The position numbers and the translations under genes are program-made. The notes below the pieces were generated by a model that was given only the letters and a program-made list of their open reading frames with translations, was not told the origin of the DNA and searched no databases. Shown here in pieces: positions 23,481-30,805 of a stretch of DNA of 32,316 nucleotides; position 1 is the stretch's first letter, and every line of letters starts with the position of its first letter. The DNA is from an uncultured Oscillospiraceae bacterium (lineage in GTDB: Bacteria > Bacillota > Clostridia > Oscillospirales > Oscillospiraceae): positions 1-32,316 of the forward strand of contig CAKTNS010000033.1 of the NCBI GenBank assembly GCA_934589225.1, in the 5' to 3' direction.

Positions 23481-24398
23481 ATGGAACTGAAGGAACTGGA
23501 ATACATCGTGGCGGTGGCGGAGGAGCAGAGCATCAGTAAGGCGGCGGACCGGCTGTATCTGGCCCAATCCAGCCTGAGCCAGTACGTCAGCCGCTACGAG
23601 GCGGAGCTGGGGGTGAAGCTCTTCCGCCGGACCTCCAGCGGCGTCCGGACCACGGCGGCGGGAGAACTGTTTCTCAAAAACGCCCGCCAAATGCTGCTGC
23701 AATACCATCAGGTCCGCCAGCAGCTGACGGATCTGGATGCCCCTATGGAGGGCCATATCCACTTCGGTATCAGCACCTTCCGGGGCAGCTACCTGTTCCC
23801 AAAGGCCATGCACCTGTTCCGCCAGGAATCCCCTACGGTGGACGTGGTCCTCCATGAGCACGACAGCATCTATCTCCAGCGGAAAATCGCCGCGGGAGAG
23901 CTGGATTTGGCCTTGGTCGCTTTCCGGGAGGACCAGTGGGAAAATCAGGGAAAATTTCTGATGAAGGACGAAGTTTTGCTGGTGGCCAACCGGGACAGTC
24001 CCGTTATGGAATACGTCCGGGAGGGCGGCGGCGGACCGGACCGGCCCTGGGTGGAGCTGTCGGAGATCGCCCATCTGGACTTTCTCCTGTCCAGCCGCTC
24101 CGCCATGCTGGGCTCCATAGCCCAGAAGCAATTTGACGACCTGGGTATCCACCCAAAATTCATTTGCGGCACCCAAACCGCCTCTATGTCCGCTGCCCTG
24201 GCCCGCCGGGGTTTAGGCATCGCCTTCACCTACCGCTCCTGTATTGAGGAAAGTCGGGATGTGATCCACCTCAGCATCGGCAAAAGCCGCTGCTATGTGA
24301 ATCTGGCCCTCATCTACCCCCAGGAGGGCTACCGCAGCCGGGCCATCCGGGCCTTTGAAAACGCCATTTGCCGGGTCCTTGCCTCGGAGGTGTTCTAA
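23481..24398 (+). CDS. LysR-family transcriptional regulator
   Basis: A 305-residue LysR regulator of standard length. The winged helix-turn-helix covers residues 1-60 (MELKELEYIVAVAEEQSISKAADRLYLAQSSLSQYVSRYEAELGV... pattern), then an effector domain with HIHFGISTFRGSYLFPKAM, LDLALVAF and GLGIAFTYRS. The frame is open far upstream, but ATG 23481 follows CCGGAGG and starts the standard motif. It diverges from the hydrolase gene and lies about 1.3 kb from the transporter-hydratase promoter, whose palindrome fits a LysR box. It probably senses a carboxylate and activates both. No terminator is obvious after it. Confidence 0.92.
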   Translation: MELKELEYIVAVAEEQSISKAADRLYLAQSSLSQYVSRYEAELGVKLFRRTSSGVRTTAAGELFLKNARQMLLQYHQVRQQLTDLDAPMEGHIHFGISTFRGSYLFPKAMHLFRQESPTVDVVLHEHDSIYLQRKIAAGELDLALVAFREDQWENQGKFLMKDEVLLVANRDSPVMEYVREGGGGPDRPWVELSEIAHLDFLLSSRSAMLGSIAQKQFDDLGIHPKFICGTQTASMSAALARRGLGIAFTYRSCIEESRDVIHLSIGKSRCYVNLALIYPQEGYRSRAIRAFENAICRVLASEVF

Positions 24399-24536
24399 AA
24401 ATTACCCGCTCGGGACGGGGGTGGGGCGGTATATGGTCGGACATCATCCAAACTCTACGGCCGCCCACTTTCTATCCTGCGGAATAAAGTTCACAAATCG
24501 TTCTGCGTTGCGGATGAACGATACCACCCACCGATA

Positions 24537-24659
24537 TGTCATTCCGAGGGAGCGAATGCGAGTCGAGGAATCTTCCCAAGTGGCAGATTTTATCTTGTGG
24601 TGGTTCTTCCTCCAACGTGGTGGATTCCTCCACTCCGCTTCGCTGTGGTCGGAATGACA
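24537..24659. repeat. Near-palindromic 123-bp element, copy 2
   Basis: Ends TGTCATTCCGA and TCGGAATGACA are perfect inverted repeats, and inner parts (GAGGAATC / GGATTCCTC) also pair. It has the same length as the copy at 24932. No coding potential. Confidence 0.8.
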
Positions 24660-24821
24660 ATGGGGGAACGTTTCTACGGATTCGCCTACTGTTTCTAGAG
24701 TGTTTCACGCTGCCCCGCCCCCTCATCAGTCTCGCCTGCGGGCGAGCCAGCTTCCCCCAAGGGAAGCTCTTGTTCCGTGCTTTCAGGGCTCTGGTTTTCC
24801 GGTACGGCGTGAAGGTCTGCA

Positions 24822-24920
24822 CCAAAACCTTCCCCTTCGGGGAAGGGGGACCGCCATAGGCGGTGGATGAGGCGCGGTACGGCGTTTAACATTGTAGGAA
24901 CAGCGGGCGCAGAGGTAGAA
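24822..24920. repeat. ~100-bp hairpin repeat, copy a
   Basis: Contains AACCTTCCCCTTCGGGGAAGG, then CCGCCATAGGCGGTGGATGA and TTGTAGGAACAGCGGGCGC. It is nearly identical to 27760-27858, and inverted relatives lie at about 24686-24775 and 25080-25165. Confidence 0.8.
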
Positions 24921-24931
24921 CCCATCGTACA

Positions 24932-25054
24932 TGTCATTCCGAGCGAACGAATGTGAGCCGAGGAATCTATTCAAGTTGCAGATTTTATCTTATGATGGTT
25001 CTTTCTCCAACGTGGTGGATTCCTCCACTCCGCTTCGCTGCGGTCGGAATGACA
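24932..25054. repeat. Near-palindromic 123-bp element, copy 3
   Basis: Ends TGTCATTCCGA and TCGGAATGACA as in copy 2; the interior is very similar to copy 2, including CCAACGTGGTGGATTCCTCC. Confidence 0.8.
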
Positions 25055-25182
25055 ATGAGGTTACGTTTCTACGGATTCGCCTACTGTTCCTACAACATTT
25101 CACGCCGCCCCGCGGCCCTCATCAGGCTCGCCCAGGCGAGCCAGCTTCCCCCGAGGGAAGCTCTTGTACCGTGCTTTTGGGT

Positions 25183-25246
25183 GGTATCATTCAACCGCAC
25201 GGGTTATAATTGTAACGCAGCGGGCGGCAGATTGCCGCCCCTACAG
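25183..25246. repeat. Linker plus GC hairpin module
   Basis: TTCAACCGCACGGGTTATAA is followed by the hairpin GGGCGGCA-GAT-TGCCGCCC (25222-25240) and CTACAG. In locus 1 the same linker is joined to a different hairpin, on the other side. Confidence 0.75.
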
Positions 25247-25326
25247 CCGCTTCGTCCAACGGGTCACCGTTTGGCTGGTATGGCTCCCGTCAAAATTTAC
25301 AAGAATGGCCCTGTATTTTTAGAACA

Positions 25327-25342
25327 GGTTACACGTTTAACC
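25327..25342. promoter_or_regulatory. Candidate LacI-type operator for the LacI-MATE operon
   Basis: GGTTACACGTTTAACC is a 16-base inverted repeat (14 of 16 positions symmetric) centred on CG, the hallmark of LacI-family operators, and abuts the -35 at 25344. Confidence 0.5.
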
Positions 25343-25343
25343 A

Positions 25344-25372
25344 TTGCAAAACCCGCCTTGGGGCGGTACTAT
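25344..25372 (+). promoter_or_regulatory. Promoter of the LacI-MATE operon
   Basis: TTGCAA (25344-25349), a 17-base spacer and TACTAT (25367-25372), 34 bases upstream of the regulator start. Confidence 0.6.
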
Positions 25373-25406
25373 GGAAATAGATTCCAGCGGAAAGGACGGG
25401 AGGACC

Positions 25407-26438
25407 ATGGGACAGGACAGAGTCCGCATTGCGGATATTGCGGAGCGCCTGGGGCTTAGTACGGCCACAGTGTCCAATGTGATCCACGGGAAAACCGGGA
25501 AGGTTTCGGAGGAGACGGTGAGGCGGGTCCAGCAGGAGCTGGAGCGGACCGGGTATATCCCCAATATGGCGGGGATCCTGTTGGCCAGAAACGACTCGAG
25601 GATCCTGGGGGTGGTGGTCCATGACCATCCCAAGTATGAGGGCCGGGTGCTGGAGGACGGCTTTGTCATGTCGGCGTTGAACGCCCTGTGCCGGGAGGTC
25701 AACCGGCGGGGATATTTTCTCATGGTGAAAACCACGGAAAATATTGGGGAAATTCCGGCCTTTGCCTCCATGTGGAATATGGACGGCCTGATTTTAATGG
25801 GCTTTTGCGAGACGGATTATGAAACCCTCCGCAGCCATATGCACATTTCCTTTGTGGCCTATGACGGGTATTTTGAAAAGGAACCCCAAGGGGGCATGGT
25901 GAATCTGGTCATTGACCACCATGACGGAGGCTTTCAGGCCGGGGCCTATCTGCGCAGGCTGGGCCACCGGAAGGCCTTGTGCATTGCGGACAATCTTATC
26001 TGCATGGACAAAGAGCGGATCGAGGGCTTCCGCCGGGCCTTTGCCCCGGGGAAGACCCTGTTCTGGCAGATCCCCGCCACCCGGCAGCAGCGGGCAGAAT
26101 TTTATGAGCAGCGGTTCCGGGAGCTTGCGGAGCAGCAGATCACGGCGGTTTTCGCGGTTTCCGACTACTACGCCCTGGATTTCATGACCTTTTTCCAAGG
26201 AAAGGGCCTGAGGGTGCCCCAGGATATTCAAATCGTGGGCTTTGACGACACCTTTGCCAGCCGCAGCAGCCGCCCGGCCCTGACCACAGTCCACCAGGAC
26301 CCCGGCCTTCGGGCCAGGACCGCCATTGACTGCCTGGAGGCCCTGAAGCAGGGCCGCCCCTGCCCCGGCCGGATCACCCTGCCGGTGGAGCTGATGATAA
26401 GAGAAAGTACGAGGAACCTATCATGTCCGATTTTATGA
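25407..26438 (+). CDS. LacI-family regulator paired with a MATE exporter
   Basis: A 343-residue LacI/GalR regulator. Its helix-turn-helix is residues 7-28 (RIADIAERLGLSTATVSNVIHG), followed by an effector domain (RILGVVVHDHP, VNLVIDHHDGGFQAGAYL, IQIVGFDDTF). The start is ATG 25407 with GGGAGG just upstream; an in-frame opening from 25344 overlaps the promoter. It overlaps the MATE gene by 16 bases. A CG-centred inverted repeat next to its own -35 suggests autoregulation of the pair. The inducer is unknown. Confidence 0.92.
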   Translation: MGQDRVRIADIAERLGLSTATVSNVIHGKTGKVSEETVRRVQQELERTGYIPNMAGILLARNDSRILGVVVHDHPKYEGRVLEDGFVMSALNALCREVNRRGYFLMVKTTENIGEIPAFASMWNMDGLILMGFCETDYETLRSHMHISFVAYDGYFEKEPQGGMVNLVIDHHDGGFQAGAYLRRLGHRKALCIADNLICMDKERIEGFRRAFAPGKTLFWQIPATRQQRAEFYEQRFRELAEQQITAVFAVSDYYALDFMTFFQGKGLRVPQDIQIVGFDDTFASRSSRPALTTVHQDPGLRARTAIDCLEALKQGRPCPGRITLPVELMIRESTRNLSCPIL

Positions 26439-27754
26439 AATCCTTATGCAAAATCGCCCTGCCTGTGACCCTGCAAAGTATGCTGCAATCCTCCTTTTCC
26501 ATGATCGACCAGGTGATGATCGGCCAGCTGGGGGAGACGGGCATCGCCGCCGTGGGACTCTGCGGCAACTTTTCCCTGATCTTCTCCGTGATGCTGGGGG
26601 CGGTCAGCACCGTGGCGGGCATCCTCATTGCCCAGTATCTGGGGGCCGGGGAACAAAAAGAGGCCTGGCGCAGCCTGGATGTGAGCCTTCTCTGGGGAAT
26701 GGTGCTGTCGGGCCTGTTTCTGGTGGCGGCAGTGTGCTTCCCGGAGGGGATTCTGGGGCTTTATACCCGGGATTTGGACATCATTCACAGCGGTGCCTCC
26801 TATTTCCCCCTGATCGGCCTGTCCTATGTGCCCATGGCCCTCAGCGCCCTGCTCTCCTCCTGGATGCGCTGCAAGGAGCAGGCAACCGTCCCCTTCGCCG
26901 CCAGCCTGGGGGCCGTGGCGGTGAATACGGGGCTCAACTACCTGCTGATTTTCGGCAAGCTTGGCCTGCCCCAAATGGGCATCCGGGGGGCGGCCCTGGC
27001 CACCCTGGCCTCCCAGGTGGTAAATTTCCTCTTCATCCTGCTGGGCTTTGTGCTGCTGGAAAAAAAGGAAGGCCAAAAGCCCATCTGGAGCCTGCGCTTT
27101 GAGAAACTGACCCACAGGGAGTACATGATGATGATCCTGCCCATTCTGGTCAGCGAATTTTTGTGGAGCCTGGGCCAGAATGTGGAGTCCGCGGTTTACG
27201 GCCACTTGGGAAGCGGGAGCCTGGCGGCCTACACCCTGACCTGCCCGGTCCAGGGCCTCATGGTGGGGGCCCTCAGCGGCCTGTCCGCCGCGGCGGGGGT
27301 GCTGATCGGGAAGCGGCTGGGGCAGAAGGACTACGACAGGGCCTACAGCGAATCCAAGAAAATCCTGCTGGCGGGCCTCATAGGGGCCGCGGCGGTATCC
27401 GCCGGGCTCATCGCCTTCTCCGGCATCTACACAGGCCTCTACCGGGTAGAGCCCCCGGTACAGCAATTGGGCAAAACGCTTCTGACGGTTTTCGCCCTCT
27501 ATGCCCCCGTTAAGGTCCAGAACATGATTTTAGGCGGCGGCATCCTCCGCAGCGGTGGCAACACCAAGCTCATCATGACCATCGACATCCTGGGCACCTG
27601 GCTGGTGGGCATCCCTCTGTGCCTGTTTGCCGCCTACGTCCTCCATTGGGGCATCGTCGGGGTCTACGCCCTGCTGACCAGCGAAGAGCTTTTCAGACTG
27701 GCAGTATCCCTGGCGGTCTTCAAAAAGAAAAACTGGATGGTCAGTTTGGCATAG
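26423..27754 (+). CDS. MATE-family multidrug/toxin efflux transporter
   Basis: A 443-residue transporter with about twelve helices in two pseudo-symmetric halves. MATE marks are SMIDQVMIGQLGETGIAAVGLCGNF-like sequence at 27-51 and, in the second half, NVESAVYGHLGSGSLAAYTLT. It exports cationic compounds or metabolites using a Na+ or H+ gradient. ATG 26423 lies inside the regulator gene, after GAGGAACC, so the two are coupled. The 3' end runs into a repeat island without a close terminator; one exists at 28357-28389. Confidence 0.93.
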   Translation: MSDFMKSLCKIALPVTLQSMLQSSFSMIDQVMIGQLGETGIAAVGLCGNFSLIFSVMLGAVSTVAGILIAQYLGAGEQKEAWRSLDVSLLWGMVLSGLFLVAAVCFPEGILGLYTRDLDIIHSGASYFPLIGLSYVPMALSALLSSWMRCKEQATVPFAASLGAVAVNTGLNYLLIFGKLGLPQMGIRGAALATLASQVVNFLFILLGFVLLEKKEGQKPIWSLRFEKLTHREYMMMILPILVSEFLWSLGQNVESAVYGHLGSGSLAAYTLTCPVQGLMVGALSGLSAAAGVLIGKRLGQKDYDRAYSESKKILLAGLIGAAAVSAGLIAFSGIYTGLYRVEPPVQQLGKTLLTVFALYAPVKVQNMILGGGILRSGGNTKLIMTIDILGTWLVGIPLCLFAAYVLHWGIVGVYALLTSEELFRLAVSLAVFKKKNWMVSLA

Positions 27755-27759
27755 AACGC

Positions 27760-27858
27760 CAAAACCTTCCCCTTTGGGGAAGGGGGACCGCCATAGGCGG
27801 TGGATGAGGCGCGGTACGGCGTTGTACGTTGTAGGAACAACGGGCGCAGAGGTAGAAA
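27760..27858. repeat. ~100-bp hairpin repeat, copy b
   Basis: Nearly identical to 24822-24920 and starting only six bases after the MATE stop. It can form a CCTTCCCC/GGGGAAGG hairpin in the mRNA tail. Confidence 0.8.
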
Positions 27859-28087
27859 CAAATCGAAAAAGCACCCTTGGCTCTCCCTCTGGGAGAGCTG
27901 GCTCGGCGCAGCCGAGACTGAGAGGGCCATGCAGCTTTTTTTAAATGATTACGTCCATTGAAATCCTCAACGTAGACCCTCTCCGTCCTCGCTTGCGCTC
28001 GGCCACCTCTCCCATAGGGAGAGGCAAGGGGTTTCCTGCCACGTTTCGAATACAACCCGTGCGGTTGAATGGCACCACCTCCCGACA

Positions 28088-28212
28088 TGTCATCCCGACC
28101 GAAATGCAATGGAGTGGAGGGATCTACTCAAGTTGCAAGCTTTACCTTACGTAGGTTATTGTTGCTACTTGGGTGGATTCCTCGACTCCGTTTCACTCCG
28201 CTCGGAATGACA
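28088..28212. repeat. Near-palindromic 125-bp element, copy 4
   Basis: Ends TGTCATCCCGA and TCGGAATGACA. The interior (AAGTTGCAAGCTTTACCTTA) matches the degenerate copy at 8331 more closely than the two copies of locus 3, so two subfamilies exist. Confidence 0.8.
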
Positions 28213-28356
28213 TGTCGGGGGTGGTTTTGTTTTATCCACACGGGTTGTATTTGCCACGCAGCGGAACGGCACACAGGCCGTTCCCTACATACTTTACCGA
28301 ACGAACCCAAATGAACAACGTATGTCGCCCCAATAACTGTCAACTGTTCACTGTCA

Positions 28357-28389
28357 ACACAAAAACCGCCCCGGAGGGCGGTTTTTGTG
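28357..28389. terminator. Bidirectional intrinsic terminator
   Basis: AAAAACCGCCC (28361-28371) pairs with GGGCGGTTTTT (28376-28386), flanked by ACAC/GTGT. It can end the MATE transcript from the left and the nucleotidyltransferase transcript from the right. Confidence 0.92.
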
Positions 28390-28392
28390 TCG

Positions 28393-29319
28393 TTATTTCC
28401 ACAGGCCGTCCGGGTACAGGCCCTGGGCGGTCATGGAGCGAAGGGCTTCCACCACCACGGGCTTGTCGGCGGCGTAGGTGACGCCGTACCATTTGTCCGG
28501 GGAGTAGAGCATTTTAACGGTGGCCTTGTCTTCGGCAAGCAGGGCGGAAACCGTGGAGGGCAGGAAGTATTCGCCCTTCATGGGGTTTTCCTGCAGGGCC
28601 TTGTCCAGGAAGGCGGGGAAGCGGGCCTGGCTTTCGGCGGCGAAGCTGGGGGTGAAGCCCCACATGTTCATGGAGACGGTGGTCTTGTCCCCCAGGGGGG
28701 TCCAGGTCTTGCCGTCGTCCTCGGTGAAGCGGATGCCGTCTTTGCACTTTTCGATCTTGGTCCGCTCAACAACGCTTTCCAGGTAGCCGTCGCTATTCAC
28801 CTGGCACACGCCACGGGCCACGGAACCGTTGTCGGTAACGGTCTTGCCCAGCTCGTAGCCCACTATGCAGTAGCGGTACTTGTCGTCGTCGCCATGGGCG
28901 GAGAGGTAATTATAAATCTCCCGGAAGGCGGCCTTGCCGTAGTAGTCGTCGGCGTTGATCACGGCGAAGGGGGCAGAGCCGATGGCTTCCCGGGCGCAGA
29001 CCACCGCGTGGCAGGTGCCCCAGGGCTTGGTGCGGCCTTCGGGGACGGTGTACCCTTGGGGCAGCTTGTCCAGCTCCTGGTAGGCATAGCGGATCTCCAT
29101 GGGGGCCTTTTGCAGTCTGGCCCCGACGGTGTCCATAAAGTCCTTCTTAATGGCTTCCTTGATGATGATCACCGCGGTCTCAAAGCCCGCCTCATGGGCA
29201 TCAAACAGAGAGTAGTCCAGAATGGCCTCTCCCTGGCTGCCCACGGGATCGATCTGCTTCAGTCCGCCGTAGCGGCTGCCCATACCGGCGGCCATAACCA
29301 CCAAAATCGGTTTTTCCAT
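28393..29319 (-). CDS. Sugar-1-phosphate nucleotidyltransferase
   Basis: A 308-residue nucleotidyltransferase with the pyrophosphorylase motif MAAGMGSRYGGLKQ at residues 9-22 and an INADDYYG metal-binding stretch. It should couple a sugar-1-phosphate with an NTP to give a nucleotide sugar. The frame opens at GTG 29328, but that codon overlaps the AGGAG site; ATG 29319 is eight bases downstream of it and is chosen. It follows the kinase gene by 12 bases. Together they suggest N-acetylhexosamine to HexNAc-1-P to UDP-HexNAc; the exact sugar and nucleotide are inferred. Confidence 0.87.
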   Translation of the reverse strand: MEKPILVVMAAGMGSRYGGLKQIDPVGSQGEAILDYSLFDAHEAGFETAVIIIKEAIKKDFMDTVGARLQKAPMEIRYAYQELDKLPQGYTVPEGRTKPWGTCHAVVCAREAIGSAPFAVINADDYYGKAAFREIYNYLSAHGDDDKYRYCIVGYELGKTVTDNGSVARGVCQVNSDGYLESVVERTKIEKCKDGIRFTEDDGKTWTPLGDKTTVSMNMWGFTPSFAAESQARFPAFLDKALQENPMKGEYFLPSTVSALLAEDKATVKMLYSPDKWYGVTYAADKPVVVEALRSMTAQGLYPDGLWK

Positions 29320-29331
29320 AATTCGCACTCC

Positions 29332-30405
29332 TTATTTTGTTTCTTCTTCCACGATTTTTGCCATTTCGTCCCAATGCTTTTCCATTTCGGAAACCAGCTT
29401 GAACTGGGTCCGGGCCCGGTCCAGGTTGTGCTCCGGGTAGTGGATGCCGAAGTAGTGGTCCCCGTCCAGGTAATCCGTCAGGAACCGGACGCCGCACTCT
29501 AAGGTCATGGTCAGGGCCCCCAGAGGCAGGGCCTTCCGCTCCGTTTCGGTAAGCCCCGGGCAGGCGGTGAGGAAGCCCCGGGTGAAGATCCGGAACAGCT
29601 CCAGGTCGATGGTCATCTTGTCCAGGTCCTTCTCGTCCTCGGCGGCGGTGGCGGCACCGAAGCGGATGGAGTCGCCAAAGTCGTAGGCGCTGAGGCCCGG
29701 CATGGTGGTATCCAGGTCAATGACGCACAGGGGAGTCCGGGTCTTCTCGTCCAGCATGACGTTGTTGAGCTTGGTGTCGTTGTGGGTCACCCGCAGGGGC
29801 AGCTCCCCGGCCTTTCGCATGGCGGTGAGCTTGCCGCCCACTTCCTCGTGGGCCAGGGCGAAGTCGATCTCCGGCTTTACGGAGGCGGCTCTGCCCAGGG
29901 TGTCCTTCTCCAGGGCCTCCCGGAACAGGCGGTACCGGTCCGGGGTGTTGTGGAAATTCTTGATGGTCTCGTGGAGGGTCTCCGCCGGGAAGTCCGACAG
30001 CTGCTGCTGGAAGGTGCCGAAGGCGATGGCACTCTGATAGAAGTCCTCGGGGCACTCCGGGGCCTGGAGGCACAGGCTCCCCTCTACGAAGTCATAGACC
30101 CGCCAGTCGCTGTTCTCGCCCATATGGGTCCAGGTGGCCCCCTCCACCGTGGGGATCAGGGTCAGGGCCCCGTAGAGGTTCCGGGTCTTGGTCCGCAGAT
30201 GCCGGGTCACCGCGGCGATGTTCTCCTGCAAGCCCGCAATGTCCGGGAAGGCCCGGTTGCTGAGCTTCTGCAGGATATACCGGCGGCCGGAGTCCTGCAC
30301 CACCAGGTACGTTTCATTGATGTGCCCGCAGCCGTAGCGCTCGCAGGAGACGGGCGTCCCCTCCAGCTGAAACCGGGACAGTACTTCCTTCAAAAATGGT
30401 TCCAT
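29332..30405 (-). CDS. nahK: N-acetylhexosamine 1-kinase homologue
   Basis: A 357-residue aminoglycoside-phosphotransferase-fold kinase, matching the length of bifidobacterial NahK (about 359). The catalytic loop THNDTKLNN has H208 and D210, and the metal loop CVIDLDTTMPG has D230 and D232; FGDSIRFGA follows as in NahK. NahK phosphorylates GlcNAc or GalNAc at O1 in the lacto-N-biose/galacto-N-biose pathway. No phosphorylase (lnpA) or galE-type gene is adjacent, so here it may feed free amino sugars directly to the nucleotidyltransferase downstream. AAAGGAA precedes ATG 30405; a promoter is seen at 30511-30538. Confidence 0.85.
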   Translation of the reverse strand: MEPFLKEVLSRFQLEGTPVSCERYGCGHINETYLVVQDSGRRYILQKLSNRAFPDIAGLQENIAAVTRHLRTKTRNLYGALTLIPTVEGATWTHMGENSDWRVYDFVEGSLCLQAPECPEDFYQSAIAFGTFQQQLSDFPAETLHETIKNFHNTPDRYRLFREALEKDTLGRAASVKPEIDFALAHEEVGGKLTAMRKAGELPLRVTHNDTKLNNVMLDEKTRTPLCVIDLDTTMPGLSAYDFGDSIRFGAATAAEDEKDLDKMTIDLELFRIFTRGFLTACPGLTETERKALPLGALTMTLECGVRFLTDYLDGDHYFGIHYPEHNLDRARTQFKLVSEMEKHWDEMAKIVEEETK

Positions 30406-30510
30406 AAAATGTTCCTTTCCGCCCAGAGGCCGCTTCTGATTTTGAAAACAGTCAGGGGGCCTGGGGACGATGTAGTCAGATGTAGTCGTGGGCTTCCTTT
30501 ACACAAATAA

Positions 30511-30538
30511 ATCATAACAAACATATCGGCAAAGTCAA
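30511..30538 (-). promoter_or_regulatory. Promoter of the nahK operon
   Basis: On the minus strand TTGACT (30533-30538), a 16-base spacer and TATGAT (30511-30516), leaving a leader of about 100 bases. Confidence 0.7.
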
Positions 30539-30619
30539 TGCCTCTTTCTTATGATTTTTTTCATATTTCTATCTAATTCCGGAAGTTTGTTAAAAGCTTA
30601 CAAGTTTCTTTCTCCTAAT

Positions 30620-30629
30620 TTGTATACAA
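30620..30629. promoter_or_regulatory. TTGTATACAA palindrome, candidate operator
   Basis: A perfect ten-base palindrome 17 bases upstream of the plus-strand -35. The form resembles GntR/HutC-type operators; no such regulator is in the window. Confidence 0.35.
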
Positions 30630-30646
30630 TTCATACCATGCTTTCC

Positions 30647-30675
30647 TTGCTTCCCAGGGATTTCTATGGTATAAT
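30647..30675 (+). promoter_or_regulatory. Promoter of the ROK-like gene
   Basis: TTGCTT (30647-30652), a 17-base spacer and TATAAT (30670-30675), giving a leader of about 125 bases. Confidence 0.7.
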
Positions 30676-30805
30676 TCCCTTGAAATAGCGGATTTTTGAT
30701 GATGCGTTTACCATTTTGAATTATTTGGGTATCCCATCTCCGCTTTTTCAAAAACTTCGTGTATTTCCTTTCAGAATAATTTTTTCCTATATGGAGGTAT
30801 GGAAC

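Larger units (their letters stand above)
24399..25406. repeat. Repeat island, locus 3, with a ~395-bp tandem duplication
   Basis: This kilobase carries no supported gene. It contains two 123-bp near-palindromic elements (24537-24659 and 24932-25054). Each is followed by a similar tail containing GTTTCTACGGATTCGCCTACTGT and a CCTCATCAG...GCGAGCCAGCTTCCCCC hairpin segment, so the unit repeats with an offset of 395 bases. Between them lies an inverted pair ending in CTGTTTCTAGAGTG and ATTGTAGGAACAG. The island closes with the linker and GGGCGGCA/TGCCGCCC hairpin of locus 1 at 25183-25246, then the promoter of the next gene. Confidence 0.75.
27755..28356. repeat. Repeat island, locus 4
   Basis: Order: the ~100-bp hairpin repeat (27760-27858); a GCTCTCCC-TCT-GGGAGAGC hairpin (27880-27898) within a larger foldable segment to about 27935; a related CTCTCCCATAGGGAGAG hairpin near 28007-28023; a linker (about 28047-28086); a 125-bp near-palindrome (28088-28212); a second, inverted linker; the GGAACGGC/GCCGTTCC hairpin (28263-28284); and the AACTGTCAACTGTTCACTG tail (28335-28353). 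No gene is supported. Confidence 0.8.
30406..30805. other. Divergent promoter region, 400 bases
   Basis: No gene is present. It holds the minus-strand promoter of nahK (30511-30538), a palindrome TTGTATACAA at 30620-30629 and the plus-strand promoter at 30647-30675. A ten-base tandem repeat (GATGTAGTCA/GATGTAGTCG, 30469-30488) lies in the nahK leader. The region is AT-rich and free of the composite repeats. Confidence 0.7.

Noticed and set aside
24953..25459. 168-residue plus-strand open frame
   Set aside because: It crosses repeat modules and the promoter of the next gene.
28387..29502. 371-residue plus-strand open frame
   Set aside because: Antisense to the nucleotidyltransferase and nahK, which have recognised active sites.
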